In this document: one piece after another, positions 53,649 to 63,926 of the stretch
Layout: every line of letters starts with the position of its first letter
Numbering within the stretch: the first letter of the stretch is position 1
NCBI GenBank assembly: GCA_945866125.1
Contig: CAMBFZ010000007.1
Location: 62,001-126,000, forward strand
Origin: Bordetella parapertussis
Lineage (GTDB): Bacteria; Pseudomonadota; Gammaproteobacteria; Burkholderiales; Burkholderiaceae_D
Reading direction: 5' to 3'
DNA: 64,000 nt
The notes under the pieces: generated by a model
Told to the model about the DNA's origin: nothing
Database searches by the model: none
The model's input: the letters and a program-made list of their open reading frames with translations, nothing else
Made by a program: the position numbers and the translations under genes

Positions 53649-53956
53649 GTATTTTCTCCCCTTGATGGTGCCAATTTGGCTATAGGTTTTGCATGCATCG
53701 CCCCTGGCATAAGGCACCCAAGATCTGAAGCAGCGCTTTGTTAAACGCAAAGGCCGTGCCAATGATCGTTGCGTGAGAAATCCTAGCGAATGGGGAAAAA
53801 CGGCCCCAATGATGCGGCCCTGCTGCTACAAAAACACGCACCTGTCACAAAATTTAACACCTCAAGACTGGAGCAATCACCGGGGGCAGGCGCTGTGGGC
53901 TTGGCATGATTTGTTCTTGCATCATGATTGTCTGGTCTAAATACTAAGGGTCAATC
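53649..53956. other. Divergent promoter region between pedH and a metallopeptidase-like gene
   Basis: 308 bases without a supported gene. It contains the minus-strand sigma-54 promoter at 53747-53761 for the PedH-like gene and the plus-strand start signals of the gene at 53957. Nothing else was recognised. Confidence 0.6.
53747..53761 (-). promoter_or_regulatory. Sigma-54 promoter for the PedH-like gene
   Basis: The minus strand reads TGGCAC-GGCCT-TTGC, with exact -24 and -12 elements and correct spacing, the same form as the pedF site (TGGCAC-GGCAA-TTGC). Transcription would start about 86 bases before the pedH ATG. Confidence 0.85.
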
Positions 53957-54427
53957 ATGACGATAAGTGCCGAACTGATCGCACGCTTGCTCGCCGCAAC
54001 CGTACAGTTTTCTGGGCTGCCCGCGATCGACGTGGCAGATTTGCCGCCGGTGGAGCGGGTGACGGCAGCGGAGCTTTCAAAAAAAATGTGCCCGGAGTCG
54101 CCCGAAAAATGCGGCAGTGTTGCAGCCTTGTTTGATACCGAAACTTATCGTATCTACCTGCGCGATACCCTGGATTTGGCGACGCCGATGGACAATTCTT
54201 TTCTGGTTCACGAGCTCACCCATGTGCTGCAGTTTAAGCAATATGGCGACGCGTATTTTTCAAGCTGCCGCAAGGTGCTCGATAGCGAGCATGCGGCCTA
54301 TAAAGTACAGAATAACTATCTGGGCTCTGAAGGTGTGGACTGGCGCGAAGGATTTTTGTTGCGCTTTATGCAGTGCCCGCCCGAAGAAGGTGAGGCACTG
54401 CAGGAAGATCCACGTGGGCGCAAATGA
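53957..54427 (+). CDS. HExxH metallopeptidase-like small protein (DUF6647-type)
   Basis: A 156-residue protein with the zinc-peptidase motif H85-E-L-T-H89 in NSFLVHELTHVLQFKQYG, a downstream Glu candidate (DSEHAAYKVQNNY), and paired cysteines (KMCPESPEKCGS; SCRKVL; MQCPPEE). There is no classical signal peptide, although the N-terminus is moderately hydrophobic. Similar small HExxH proteins are found in PQQ alcohol dehydrogenase loci. The gene is divergent from pedH and its stop is 10 bases from the stop of the opposing permease gene. Substrate is unknown. Confidence 0.75.
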   Translation: MTISAELIARLLAATVQFSGLPAIDVADLPPVERVTAAELSKKMCPESPEKCGSVAALFDTETYRIYLRDTLDLATPMDNSFLVHELTHVLQFKQYGDAYFSSCRKVLDSEHAAYKVQNNYLGSEGVDWREGFLLRFMQCPPEEGEALQEDPRGRK

Positions 54428-54436
54428 ACGGTGACG

Positions 54437-55243
54437 TCAGCCCGGCCGTGCGGACTTGACTAGGCCGCGTTGCGGATCGTAGCCAGCTGCTGCAATCAGA
54501 TAAAACACCACTGTTGCCAGCGCCACCACGGCCAGAGAAAGCGATGCGAGCTGCCCGTAAAACGCTGCGCGCAGAGCCTCGATGGCGTGGGTAAAAGGGT
54601 TGATCGCAGCGAGTCGATAAATCCACTCAGCGCCGCCGTCCTTCATGCGCGCGATCGGATACAGCGCCGACGATAAAAAAAACATGGGGAAGATGACGAA
54701 ATTCATCGTGCCTGCGAAATTTTCTAGTTGTTTGATATAGACCGACAAGACTAGGCCGAAGGCCGACAGCATCAACGCACCTAAAATCAGTACCGGTAAT
54801 CCGATGATGACCTGCAGCGGTGAGAGACCGATCTGCCACCAGACGGCAACGATCAAAAATGCGACGGCCTGCAAGACGGACAGAAATGCGCCGCCTGCGA
54901 GTTTGCAGGCCAGCAGATAGCCGCGTGGTAGGGGTGCGGTCAGCAGCAGCCGCATCACCCCCATCTCGCGGTCATAGACCATCGCCAGAGAAGACTGCAT
55001 GCCGTTAAAGAGGCACACCATCAGCGCTAAGCCCGGTGCCATATAGAGTCGGTAATCCAGGTTGGGATCAAAGGGAATCACGTTGCCCAGATCGGGCACT
55101 TGCCGAAATCCTGCGGCGAACACCACCATCCAGAGCAGCGGCCTGACCAGAGACGACGCAAGCCGGCCTGGTTGGCGCAGAAATTTATGGACTTCGCGGC
55201 CGGCGATGGCCGCTAACGCCAAGCGTGCGTGGGTCAGATTCAT
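54437..55243 (-). CDS. pedC: ABC-2 type permease of PQQ-alcohol locus (PedC-like)
   Basis: A 268-residue inner-membrane ABC-2 permease with about six helices and conserved blocks LVRPLLWMVVFAAGFRQVP, YRLYMAPGLALMVCLFNGMQSS, MVYDREMGVMRLLLTAPLPRG and FFLSSALYPI. This pattern matches the permease family that accompanies PQQ-dependent alcohol dehydrogenases (PedC type). It overlaps the ATPase gene by four bases. Transported compound is unknown. Confidence 0.83.
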   Translation of the reverse strand: MNLTHARLALAAIAGREVHKFLRQPGRLASSLVRPLLWMVVFAAGFRQVPDLGNVIPFDPNLDYRLYMAPGLALMVCLFNGMQSSLAMVYDREMGVMRLLLTAPLPRGYLLACKLAGGAFLSVLQAVAFLIVAVWWQIGLSPLQVIIGLPVLILGALMLSAFGLVLSVYIKQLENFAGTMNFVIFPMFFLSSALYPIARMKDGGAEWIYRLAAINPFTHAIEALRAAFYGQLASLSLAVVALATVVFYLIAAAGYDPQRGLVKSARPG

Positions 55244-55998
55244 GCTGTCTTCTCCGGCGCGCGCGTCAAATGCAAAAACGCTGTGGTCAGGTTGGTGTGA
55301 TGATTGAGTTTCATGAGGGCTTCAGCGGTGCCATCGAAGCGTACCGCGCCGGCGGCCATCACGACGATTCGGTCGGCGGCTTCGGCTTCATCCACCAGGT
55401 GCGTCGCCCAGAGCACGCCCATGCCATGTTCGCGGCATAGCGCTTTGACATCCGAAAGGATTGATGCGCGTGAGGCGGGGTCGATGCCGACGGTGGCTTC
55501 GTCCATGAGCAGCATGTGGGGCTCGGACAGCAGCGCGCGGGCTAGTTCAACCTTGCGCCGTGTGCCGCCTGAGAGCGCGCGACACGCATCGTTGGCGCGT
55601 TCAGTCAGCCCAAAGCGATCCAGCCAATGCGCGATGCGGCTGCGTGCTTCAAGCCGCGGAATGCCATGCAGGTCGGTTTGAAATTGCATATTGGCGCGCA
55701 CCGATAAATCAAGATCCAATGCAGGTTGTTGAAATACGATGCCAAGATAGGCAAGTGCTGCGATGGGATTGACGCTGATGTCGATACCGGCGATGGTGGC
55801 TTGACCTGCGTCGGCAGTGAATAAGCCGGAAAGCATTTGAAATAACGTTGATTTGCCGGCCCCGTTTGGCCCGAGGAGTGCGACGAATTCGCCGCCATGA
55901 ACATCGAAACTGACGGCGTCAACCGCGCGTCTGGCACCAAAGGACTTGACCAGGCCAGAAACGCAGAGCGGGGTAGGAAAAAGTGGTGCGGATGACAA
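55240..55998 (-). CDS. ABC transporter ATPase of PQQ-alcohol locus
   Basis: A 252-residue ABC ATPase: Walker A LLGPNGAGKSTLFQ, signature LSGGTRRKVELARALL, Walker B MLLMDEATVGIDP and H-loop WATHLVDEAE. It forms an exporter with the PedC-like permease, whose gene overlaps it by four bases. The only good start is TTG 55998, with GAGG 7-8 bases before it and an in-frame TGA just upstream; no ATG precedes the Walker A region. Family knowledge links such ATPases to PQQ alcohol dehydrogenase systems. Confidence 0.85.
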   Translation of the reverse strand: MSSAPLFPTPLCVSGLVKSFGARRAVDAVSFDVHGGEFVALLGPNGAGKSTLFQMLSGLFTADAGQATIAGIDISVNPIAALAYLGIVFQQPALDLDLSVRANMQFQTDLHGIPRLEARSRIAHWLDRFGLTERANDACRALSGGTRRKVELARALLSEPHMLLMDEATVGIDPASRASILSDVKALCREHGMGVLWATHLVDEAEAADRIVVMAAGAVRFDGTAEALMKLNHHTNLTTAFLHLTRAPEKTA

Positions 55999-56269
55999 GC
56001 GCGAACCTCATGAGGTTGTTTTTATTTTGCGATTGTAACTGTTACTTATTTTTGGCGGACAAGTCTTGCAAAACCATGTGGCCGCAACACTGATCCGCAC
56101 CGCTATTTGTCAACCGACAAGGCTGCGACCGGATGTGTCAAAGTGTGAAGATTAGTTTCAATATGTAACGGCTTTGGGTAACGTCGATCTTTCGAAATTA
56201 AGATTCAGTTGCGCCTTATAAAGCGTTTAAAAACCCGATCACTTAATCTGATAATTAGAAGGAATTCAC

Positions 56270-56446
56270 ATGAAAAATTTTGCTTTCATTACCGCCTTAA
56301 TTTTCGCCTCGTCCGGTGCCTTTGCTGAAACCGTCAAACCGACTGAAACGGCTCCCCCAGCTTCGGTGCAAAAGCCAGCGAAACACGGACATGCAGCAAA
56401 GTCAAAACATGCGGAAGTAAAAGCGGGCAGCGAAAAGTCGAAGTAA
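56270..56446 (+). CDS. Small secreted basic peptide
   Basis: A 58-residue product, too short for many gene callers. The signal peptide MKNFAFITALIFASSGAFA is followed by a 39-residue mature peptide rich in Lys, Ala, His and Pro (KPAKHGHAAKSKHAEVK). AGAAGGA lies just before the ATG, and an excellent terminator follows at 56488-56510, so expression is likely. Similar short Lys/Ala/His periplasmic peptides exist in Burkholderiales; their function is unknown. Confidence 0.75.
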   Translation: MKNFAFITALIFASSGAFAETVKPTETAPPASVQKPAKHGHAAKSKHAEVKAGSEKSK

Positions 56447-56487
56447 TAACGCTTAAGCTTTTTCTGTTTAGCGTTTTCAATTTGACG

Positions 56488-56510
56488 GGGCCGAGAAATC
56501 GGCCCTTTTT
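56488..56510 (+). terminator. Intrinsic terminator after the small secreted peptide gene
   Basis: Stem GGGCCGA / TCGGCCC with loop GAAA, directly followed by TTTTT. It lies 41 bases after the stop codon at 56446. Confidence 0.9.
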
Positions 56511-56664
56511 CAATTAATTGGGCTGACACTTTTGAGGAATTTTTATCGTTTCGACTGCATGATCAAGGGAAATGTGTCCGCCCTTGAAAAGGCGTCAAGC
56601 AAAACCACGGAGGTATGGCAAGGCTGAATTTTCGCTGCTACATTGCGCAAGCGGGAAAAATTAT

Positions 56665-57705
56665 TTAGACAGAATTATTTTGTAAACGCACCCAAGGCGT
56701 TCCAGATCGCCACGTTTCTTTCCAAGCCTCAGGCATAACCAGCGCTAACGCGCCGATGTCGGTCACGAGTGCATTGAGGGCTGCGCCGCGCACGGTCACA
56801 CCGGCTGTCAGTGCCGCAAAGCGCGAACTGATTTCTGCTTGCACCAATGGGTTGAGCAAGTCGGCATGATGTTGCCACACGCTACCGCCGACCAGAATAC
56901 AGCGAGTGTCGAGTGTTGCAGCGAGATTGTATAAACCCCGACCAAACCAGCGTGCTGCCTCTTGCACAGTAGATAGTGCCGCGGCTTCGCCTGCATCTGC
57001 TGCCGCAAATAAGTCGCTCGCGGTGCGGCCAAACCGATTGCCTAGATTGCGGCCGGATACTAAACCTTCGAGGTCTCCTTGATTGCCGCAGCCGCAGAGT
57101 GCGGAAGATGTCTCGGAGAGAAGCATATGGCCCGCATGGCCGGCATTGCCGTGTTTGCCGCGCAGGATATGTCCATCGACACATAAGCCAAAACCGATGC
57201 CGGTACTCCAGGTAACGTAGATGCAGTTGGGCTCGTGCTGCGCTGCGCCGAAGCAGCGCTCAGCCGTTAGCGCAGCGATGCAATCGTTTTCGATAACGAC
57301 AGTGGAAAATTGCGCACGTAATGGCGCCTCAAGCGGGATGAAGGTCCAGTCGTTTGGCAAATCGTCACTGCGGGTGAGTCCGCCACAGAGATTGGGTGCA
57401 ACTAGCCCTAGCTGTTGCTCTTGAAAAGCAAAGGGCCCGCAAGAGCTGACGCCCAAGTGGGTGATGGCGGTAGCGCCCGCTTTTTTGCGGGCAGCGTCGA
57501 GCAAGGCTAAGGCTTGCTCACCAATCGCGTCTGCGTTGCCGGTTTTGATGGTTGGCTCGACGACACGCACCAAGGGGCCTGCGGCGTTCGCAATGGTTGC
57601 GGCCATTTTGCTGCCGCCAATATCAAGCGCTGCGATAAAAAAAGAATCCATGCCTGCCCGCTGTGTTGACTGAACTGCCGCTGCTGTGCTCGTGCGTGAG
57701 CGCAT
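56665..57705 (-). CDS. ROK-family sugar kinase
   Basis: A ROK-type kinase of 346 residues (or 328 from ATG 57651). The N-terminal phosphate loop FIAALDIGGSKMAATI and the catalytic IENDCIAALTAE (Asp in END) are visible. In the ROK zinc site the usual CxCGxxGCxE reads CGCGNQGDLEG: the third Cys is replaced by Asp, so zinc binding may be weakened or altered. ATG 57705 has GAGAGG at good spacing but adds an 18-residue leader; ATG 57651 matches family N-termini. The sugar substrate is not readable. No DNA-binding domain is present, so it is not a ROK repressor. Confidence 0.87.
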   Translation of the reverse strand: MRSRTSTAAAVQSTQRAGMDSFFIAALDIGGSKMAATIANAAGPLVRVVEPTIKTGNADAIGEQALALLDAARKKAGATAITHLGVSSCGPFAFQEQQLGLVAPNLCGGLTRSDDLPNDWTFIPLEAPLRAQFSTVVIENDCIAALTAERCFGAAQHEPNCIYVTWSTGIGFGLCVDGHILRGKHGNAGHAGHMLLSETSSALCGCGNQGDLEGLVSGRNLGNRFGRTASDLFAAADAGEAAALSTVQEAARWFGRGLYNLAATLDTRCILVGGSVWQHHADLLNPLVQAEISSRFAALTAGVTVRGAALNALVTDIGALALVMPEAWKETWRSGTPWVRLQNNSV

Positions 57706-57763
57706 GCGTACCTCTCACGGCTAGCCTGTCAATGAGAGTGGCCCTATCAGCAATAGGTTTCCT

Positions 57764-57793
57764 GCATCGTGCAGGCAGTGGTCTGCACGATGC
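57764..57793. other. Perfect hairpin between ettA and the ROK gene
   Basis: An 11-base perfect stem, GCATCGTGCAG with CTGCACGATGC, around an 8-base loop. It lies 23 bases beyond the ettA stop and 59 bases before the ROK start, both on the minus strand. No T-run follows, so factor-independent termination is doubtful. Confidence 0.5.
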
Positions 57794-57815
57794 CTGACGC
57801 TGCTAACCCGCACCC

Positions 57816-59486
<1,671 letters not shown>

Positions 59487-59641
59487 TGAATGTCGTGATT
59501 AAAAAATAGGAAAGTGCGGCGAAATGCCACAAGACCGGCACAGGATAACCGATCATCTCGCTTGGGTACAGAACAGGCCGCGTCGCACGCTGACGCCTAT
59601 CGGTGTGCGTTGTGCGTTGTGCGATCAAATTGGAGTAAGTA

Positions 59642-60517
59642 TCAGCGCGCTCTGTTGAGCCAGGCTTGATACAAGCCCTCAGTGGAATACAGGGCTAGCG
59701 CCGACCAGATGATTGCAAAGCCAATCAAGCGGTCGCCGTTAAAGGGTTCGTGATACAGCCAGATGCCGAGCAGTAGTTGGATGGTAGGTCCGATGTATTG
59801 CAGGATGCCCAGGACCGATAGCGGGATGCGACGTGCGCCATGGGCAAACAGCAAGAGCGGGATAGCTGTTACCGGTCCGGCCGCAATCAGCAGCGCTGTG
59901 ATGGTCCAGGATCCTTCGCCAAAGCTGTGTGACGCACCGCTGTCGGGGATGAACAGAAAGCCCAAGGCCAGTGGCAGCATGATCAGGGTTTCGACGCTCA
60001 GCCCTTCGAGTGCCCCGAGCGAGGCGGTTTTACGTAGCAGGCCATAGAGGCCGAATGATACGGCCAGCGTCAAGCCTATCCAGGGCAGTTGGCCGGCACT
60101 GAGGGTGAGCCAGACTACGCCGCTGGCAGCGAGTGCTACGCAGACCCATTGACCGCGCCGCAACCGCTCTCCCAGCATGAGTCCAAACAATACATTCACC
60201 AGCGGTGTGATGAAATAGCCAAGCGTGGCATCAATGATCTGACCGGCATTGACGGCCCAGATGTAGACCACCCAGTTGGAGGTGAGCATGAGCGCGCTGG
60301 CGGCAAAGCTGAGCAAGACCGTGGGTCGCTTTGTGATCTGGGATAACCATCCCCATTGCCGACGCACCAGCAAAATGCCGACTAAAAAAACGACTGACCA
60401 GCAGACGCGGTTGGCCAGAATTTCCAGCGACGGGATGGTGTGCAGTGCCTTGAGATAAATCGGGAAGGCACCCCAAATCAAAAATGCCAGCCCGGCCGAC
60501 AATACGCCTGTGAGCAT
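59642..60517 (-). CDS. rarD: RarD-type EamA permease
   Basis: A 291-residue ten-helix permease of the RarD subfamily of DMT transporters: N-terminal MLTGVLSAGLAFLIWGAFPI, VNCWSVVFL-like region (ANRVCWSVVFLVGILLV), NWVVYIWAVNAGQIIDATLGYFI and C-terminal GPTIQLLLGIWLYHEPFN. The ATG at 60517 is chosen over an upstream start in the same frame because the longer form would add a non-hydrophobic leader overlapping icmF. RarD proteins export unknown metabolites. Confidence 0.92.
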   Translation of the reverse strand: MLTGVLSAGLAFLIWGAFPIYLKALHTIPSLEILANRVCWSVVFLVGILLVRRQWGWLSQITKRPTVLLSFAASALMLTSNWVVYIWAVNAGQIIDATLGYFITPLVNVLFGLMLGERLRRGQWVCVALAASGVVWLTLSAGQLPWIGLTLAVSFGLYGLLRKTASLGALEGLSVETLIMLPLALGFLFIPDSGASHSFGEGSWTITALLIAAGPVTAIPLLLFAHGARRIPLSVLGILQYIGPTIQLLLGIWLYHEPFNGDRLIGFAIIWSALALYSTEGLYQAWLNRAR

Positions 60518-60587
60518 AAAAACAAATCCAGTCGAAACGAGTGTTGCAGGTTGGCCGGCGGCGCCTTGCGCTGCCGCCAAATGCCAT

Positions 60588-63500
60588 TTACATATTGCGC
60601 CGATACTGCCCACCCACTGCAAACAACGCATCGGTAATTTGTCCCAGCGAACAAACGCGCACGGCATCCATCAGCATGGCAAAGACATTGTTGTCTTCTA
60701 TGACTGCGCGTTGTAAAGCAGCCAGCGTTGCGGCGGCTTGGGCTTGATGTTGATGATGAAAATTTGCCAGCCGCTGTAGTTGCGATTGTTTTTCTTCGTC
60801 GGTTGAACGGGCCAGTTCGAGTTGGGCCTGCACGGTACCGCCTTTGGGATTGCGGAAGGTGTTGACGCCGATGATGGGTAAGGTGCCATCGTGTTTCTGG
60901 TGTTCATATAGCATTGACTCTTCTTGGATTTTGCCGCGCTGGTACCCGGTTTCCATTGCGCCAAGTACCCCGCCGCGTTCGGCGATACGTTCAAACTCTT
61001 GCAGCACGGCCTCTTCGACCAGATCAGTGAGTTCTTCGATGATGAAGCTGCCTTGATTGGGATTTTCATTTTTGGCCAGCCCCCATTCACGGTTGATGAT
61101 GAGTTGAATGGCTAGGGCCCGGCGCACGGATTCGTCAGTTGGCGTGGTGATGGCTTCGTCATACGCATTGGTATGGAGCGAATTACAGTTATCGTAAATA
61201 GCAATCAGCGCTTGCAACGTGGTGCGGATATCGTTGAAATCGACTTCTTGCGCATGCAGCGAGCGCCCCGATGTTTGGATGTGATATTTGAGTTTTTGTG
61301 CGCGCTCATTGGCGCCGTATTTTTCACGCATGGCGATGGCCCACAGGCGACGGGCCACACGGCCGAGCACGGTGTATTCGGGATCCATACCGTTGCTGAA
61401 GAAGAAGGACAGGTTGGGCGCAAAGTCGTCAATATTCATGCCGCGAGCCAGGTAGGCTTCGACAAAAGTAAAGCCATTGGATAGCGTGAACGCGAGTTGC
61501 GAGATCGGGTTGGCACCGGCCTCGGCGATGTGATACCCCGAGATTGATACGGAATAAAAATTGCGTACCTGATGCTCAACAAAATATTGCTGAATATCGC
61601 CCATGACCTTGAGTGAAAACTCGGTAGAAAATATGCAGGTGTTTTGGCCTTGATCTTCTTTCAGGATGTCAGCCTGTACGGTGCCTCGCACGTTTTGTAA
61701 CACCCAGGCGCGCACTTGTGCGGCTTCGTCGGCGTTGGCCTCACGTCCTTTGTCGGCCTTGAATTTGCTGAGTTGCTGATCAATTGCCGTGTTCATGAAC
61801 ATTGCCAAAATCGTCGGCGCGGGGCCATTGATGGTCATTGAGACGGACGTCGTCGGATCGCACAAATCAAAGCCATCGTAGAGGATTTTCATATCATCGA
61901 GCGTGGCAATCGAGACACCGGAGTTACCGACTTTGCCGTAAATATCGGGACGCAATGCGGGATCGGCACCATACAAGGTGACGGAATCAAAGGCTGTTGA
62001 GAGCCGTTTGGCCGGCATGCCTTCAGAGACGAGTTTGAAGCGGCGGTTGGTGCGAAACGCATCGCCTTCACCGGCGAACATGCGGGTTGGGTCTTCGTTC
62101 TCGCGCTTGAATGCAAATACGCCTGCTGTGTAGGGGAAAGCGCCCGGCACATTTTCCAGCATCAGCCAGCGCAGCTGATCACCATGGTCTGCGTAGCGCG
62201 GCAGAGAGACTTTGCGGATGGTGGTGCCTGATAAGGTCTTCCAGGTCAGGCGTGTGCGTATTTCTTTGTCGCGCACCGTGACGACATAATCGTCACCTGC
62301 ATAAGCATCTTGCAGCGCGGGCCAGTCGGCGATAAGTTTTTTTGCTGCAGGGTCGAGCGCGGTGTCGCGTGCGGCGATCACGCTGTCGATGTCGGCGCTT
62401 TTGCCAGCGGCGGTCAGCATGCGCTTTGCTTCGGTAAGTTGCTGGCGCTCGCGTGCCAACGTGACATGCTTGGCGGTGAAGCGGTGGTAGCCGCGCACGG
62501 TGTCGGCAATCTCGGCCAGATAGCGGCTGCGTGCTGGCGGCACGATGGCATTACGGCCAGAAGAAAAACGCACACCGGTTGCGGCAAGTTGACCCGGTTG
62601 CAGCTTGAGACCGAGGGTGGCTAGCTTAGGTAGCAGGCCGTGGTACAGGGCGGTGACACCGTCGTCATTGAAGCGCGAGGCTTGCGTCCCGAAGACGGGC
62701 ATTTGTTCCGGACTTTCGCTCCAGAGTTCACGGTTGCGCTGGTATTGCTTGGCGACGTCACGCAACGCATCTTGTGATCCTTTGCGATCAAATTTATTGA
62801 TGGCGACGTAGTCGGCAAAGTCGAGCATGTCGATTTTTTCGAGCTGGGAAGCGGCACCAAATTCAGGTGTCATCACATATAAGCTGCAATCGACGTGCGG
62901 CACAATGGCCGCATCCCCTTGTCCGATGCCGGAGGTCTCGACGATGATCAGATCAAAGCCAGCCACGCGGCACGCGGCGATCACGTCAGGCAGTGCCTGC
63001 GAAATTTCGGAGCCGGCTTCACGGGTCGCCAGTGAGCGCATGAAGACGCGGCCGCCGTTATGCCATGGCGCAATCGCGTTCATGCGGATACGGTCACCCA
63101 ATAGCGCACCACCAGATTTGCGACGGGAAGGGTCGATCGAGATCACGGCGATGTTGAGTTCGTCGTGTTGATCAAGTCTTAGGCGGCGGATGATTTCGTC
63201 GGTCAGGGAAGATTTGCCAGCGCCGCCGGTGCCGGTGATACCCAGGGCCGGCACTTTATTCTGGTTCGCTGCCTGGTGCAGAGCGTTTTTTAGTGTTGCC
63301 GAGACCTTGTCGTTTTCAAGCGCGGTGATGAGTTGTGCGAGTGGGCGCTGGCGAGCCACGATATCGCCCTGTGTGAGCGCATCAATGCTGGTCGGCGCCT
63401 GCAGGGATAAATCCACATCGCAGGCTTTGATCATGGTTTGAATCATGCCGACAAGACCCATGCGTTGGCCGTCTTCGGGACTGAAAATGCGTGACACGCC

Positions 63501-63866
63501 GTAGTTGTGCAGGTCGGTGATTTCGGCCGGCACGATGACGCCGCCGCCGCCGCCAAAAACTTTGATATGGGCACCACCGCGCTCACGCAGCAGGTCGATC
63601 ATGTATTTGAAGTATTCGACGTGACCGCCCTGATAGCTGGATAGCGCGATACCTTGCGCGTCTTCCTGCAGTGCGGCAGTGACGATTTCGTCAACTGAGC
63701 GGTTGTGGCCGAGATGGATGACTTCTGCGCCTTGCGCCATCAGAATGCGCCGCATGATATTGATCGAAGCGTCATGGCCATCGAATAGCGATGCTGCGGT
63801 GACAAAACGAACTTTGTTAGCGGGCTTGTAGGTGCTGAGGTTTTGCGACACTGAGAGGTCAGTCAT
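60588..63866 (-). CDS. icmF: Fused isobutyryl-CoA mutase IcmF
   Basis: A 1092-residue fusion of three parts in order: an N-terminal B12-binding domain (FDGHDASINIMRRILMAQG, then VIHLGHNRSVDE, with the D-x-H cobalt-ligand motif), a MeaB-like GTPase (GITGTGGAGKSSLTDE at ~213-228; later INKFDRKG), and the mutase barrel at the C-terminus (YPYTAGVFAFKRENEDPTRM-like region: GAFPYTAGVFAFKRENEDP). It interconverts isobutyryl-CoA and butyryl-CoA using adenosylcobalamin with its own chaperone. A perfect palindrome 47 bases upstream suggests regulation with branched-chain acyl-CoA catabolism. No frameshift was seen. Confidence 0.95.
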   Translation of the reverse strand: MTDLSVSQNLSTYKPANKVRFVTAASLFDGHDASINIMRRILMAQGAEVIHLGHNRSVDEIVTAALQEDAQGIALSSYQGGHVEYFKYMIDLLRERGGAHIKVFGGGGGVIVPAEITDLHNYGVSRIFSPEDGQRMGLVGMIQTMIKACDVDLSLQAPTSIDALTQGDIVARQRPLAQLITALENDKVSATLKNALHQAANQNKVPALGITGTGGAGKSSLTDEIIRRLRLDQHDELNIAVISIDPSRRKSGGALLGDRIRMNAIAPWHNGGRVFMRSLATREAGSEISQALPDVIAACRVAGFDLIIVETSGIGQGDAAIVPHVDCSLYVMTPEFGAASQLEKIDMLDFADYVAINKFDRKGSQDALRDVAKQYQRNRELWSESPEQMPVFGTQASRFNDDGVTALYHGLLPKLATLGLKLQPGQLAATGVRFSSGRNAIVPPARSRYLAEIADTVRGYHRFTAKHVTLARERQQLTEAKRMLTAAGKSADIDSVIAARDTALDPAAKKLIADWPALQDAYAGDDYVVTVRDKEIRTRLTWKTLSGTTIRKVSLPRYADHGDQLRWLMLENVPGAFPYTAGVFAFKRENEDPTRMFAGEGDAFRTNRRFKLVSEGMPAKRLSTAFDSVTLYGADPALRPDIYGKVGNSGVSIATLDDMKILYDGFDLCDPTTSVSMTINGPAPTILAMFMNTAIDQQLSKFKADKGREANADEAAQVRAWVLQNVRGTVQADILKEDQGQNTCIFSTEFSLKVMGDIQQYFVEHQVRNFYSVSISGYHIAEAGANPISQLAFTLSNGFTFVEAYLARGMNIDDFAPNLSFFFSNGMDPEYTVLGRVARRLWAIAMREKYGANERAQKLKYHIQTSGRSLHAQEVDFNDIRTTLQALIAIYDNCNSLHTNAYDEAITTPTDESVRRALAIQLIINREWGLAKNENPNQGSFIIEELTDLVEEAVLQEFERIAERGGVLGAMETGYQRGKIQEESMLYEHQKHDGTLPIIGVNTFRNPKGGTVQAQLELARSTDEEKQSQLQRLANFHHQHQAQAAATLAALQRAVIEDNNVFAMLMDAVRVCSLGQITDALFAVGGQYRRNM

Positions 63867-63912
63867 GAGGGCTCCGGATGTTCTGGACCGCCAAGGGGCG
63901 GCGGTGTGACGT

Positions 63913-63926
63913 TGACGTTAACGTCA
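63913..63926. promoter_or_regulatory. 14-base palindrome upstream of icmF, possible LiuR-type operator
   Basis: TGACGTTAACGTCA is a perfect palindrome, with a further half-site GTGACGTT at 63906-63913 immediately adjacent. It lies 47 bases before the icmF start codon, the expected place for an operator. The ACGT-containing palindrome resembles motifs I recall for MerR-family LiuR, which controls branched-chain amino acid catabolism; that link needs a motif comparison. Confidence 0.5.

Noticed and set aside
53688..53706. A second sigma-54-like GG-N10-GC match closer to the PedH-like start codon
   Set aside because: Only the spacing and -12 element fit; the -24 element is poor, whereas the upstream site at 53747-53761 is exact.
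53902..53921. Sigma-54-like TGGCAT...TTGCA before the HExxH gene
   Set aside because: The GG-to-GC distance is 14 bases instead of 10.
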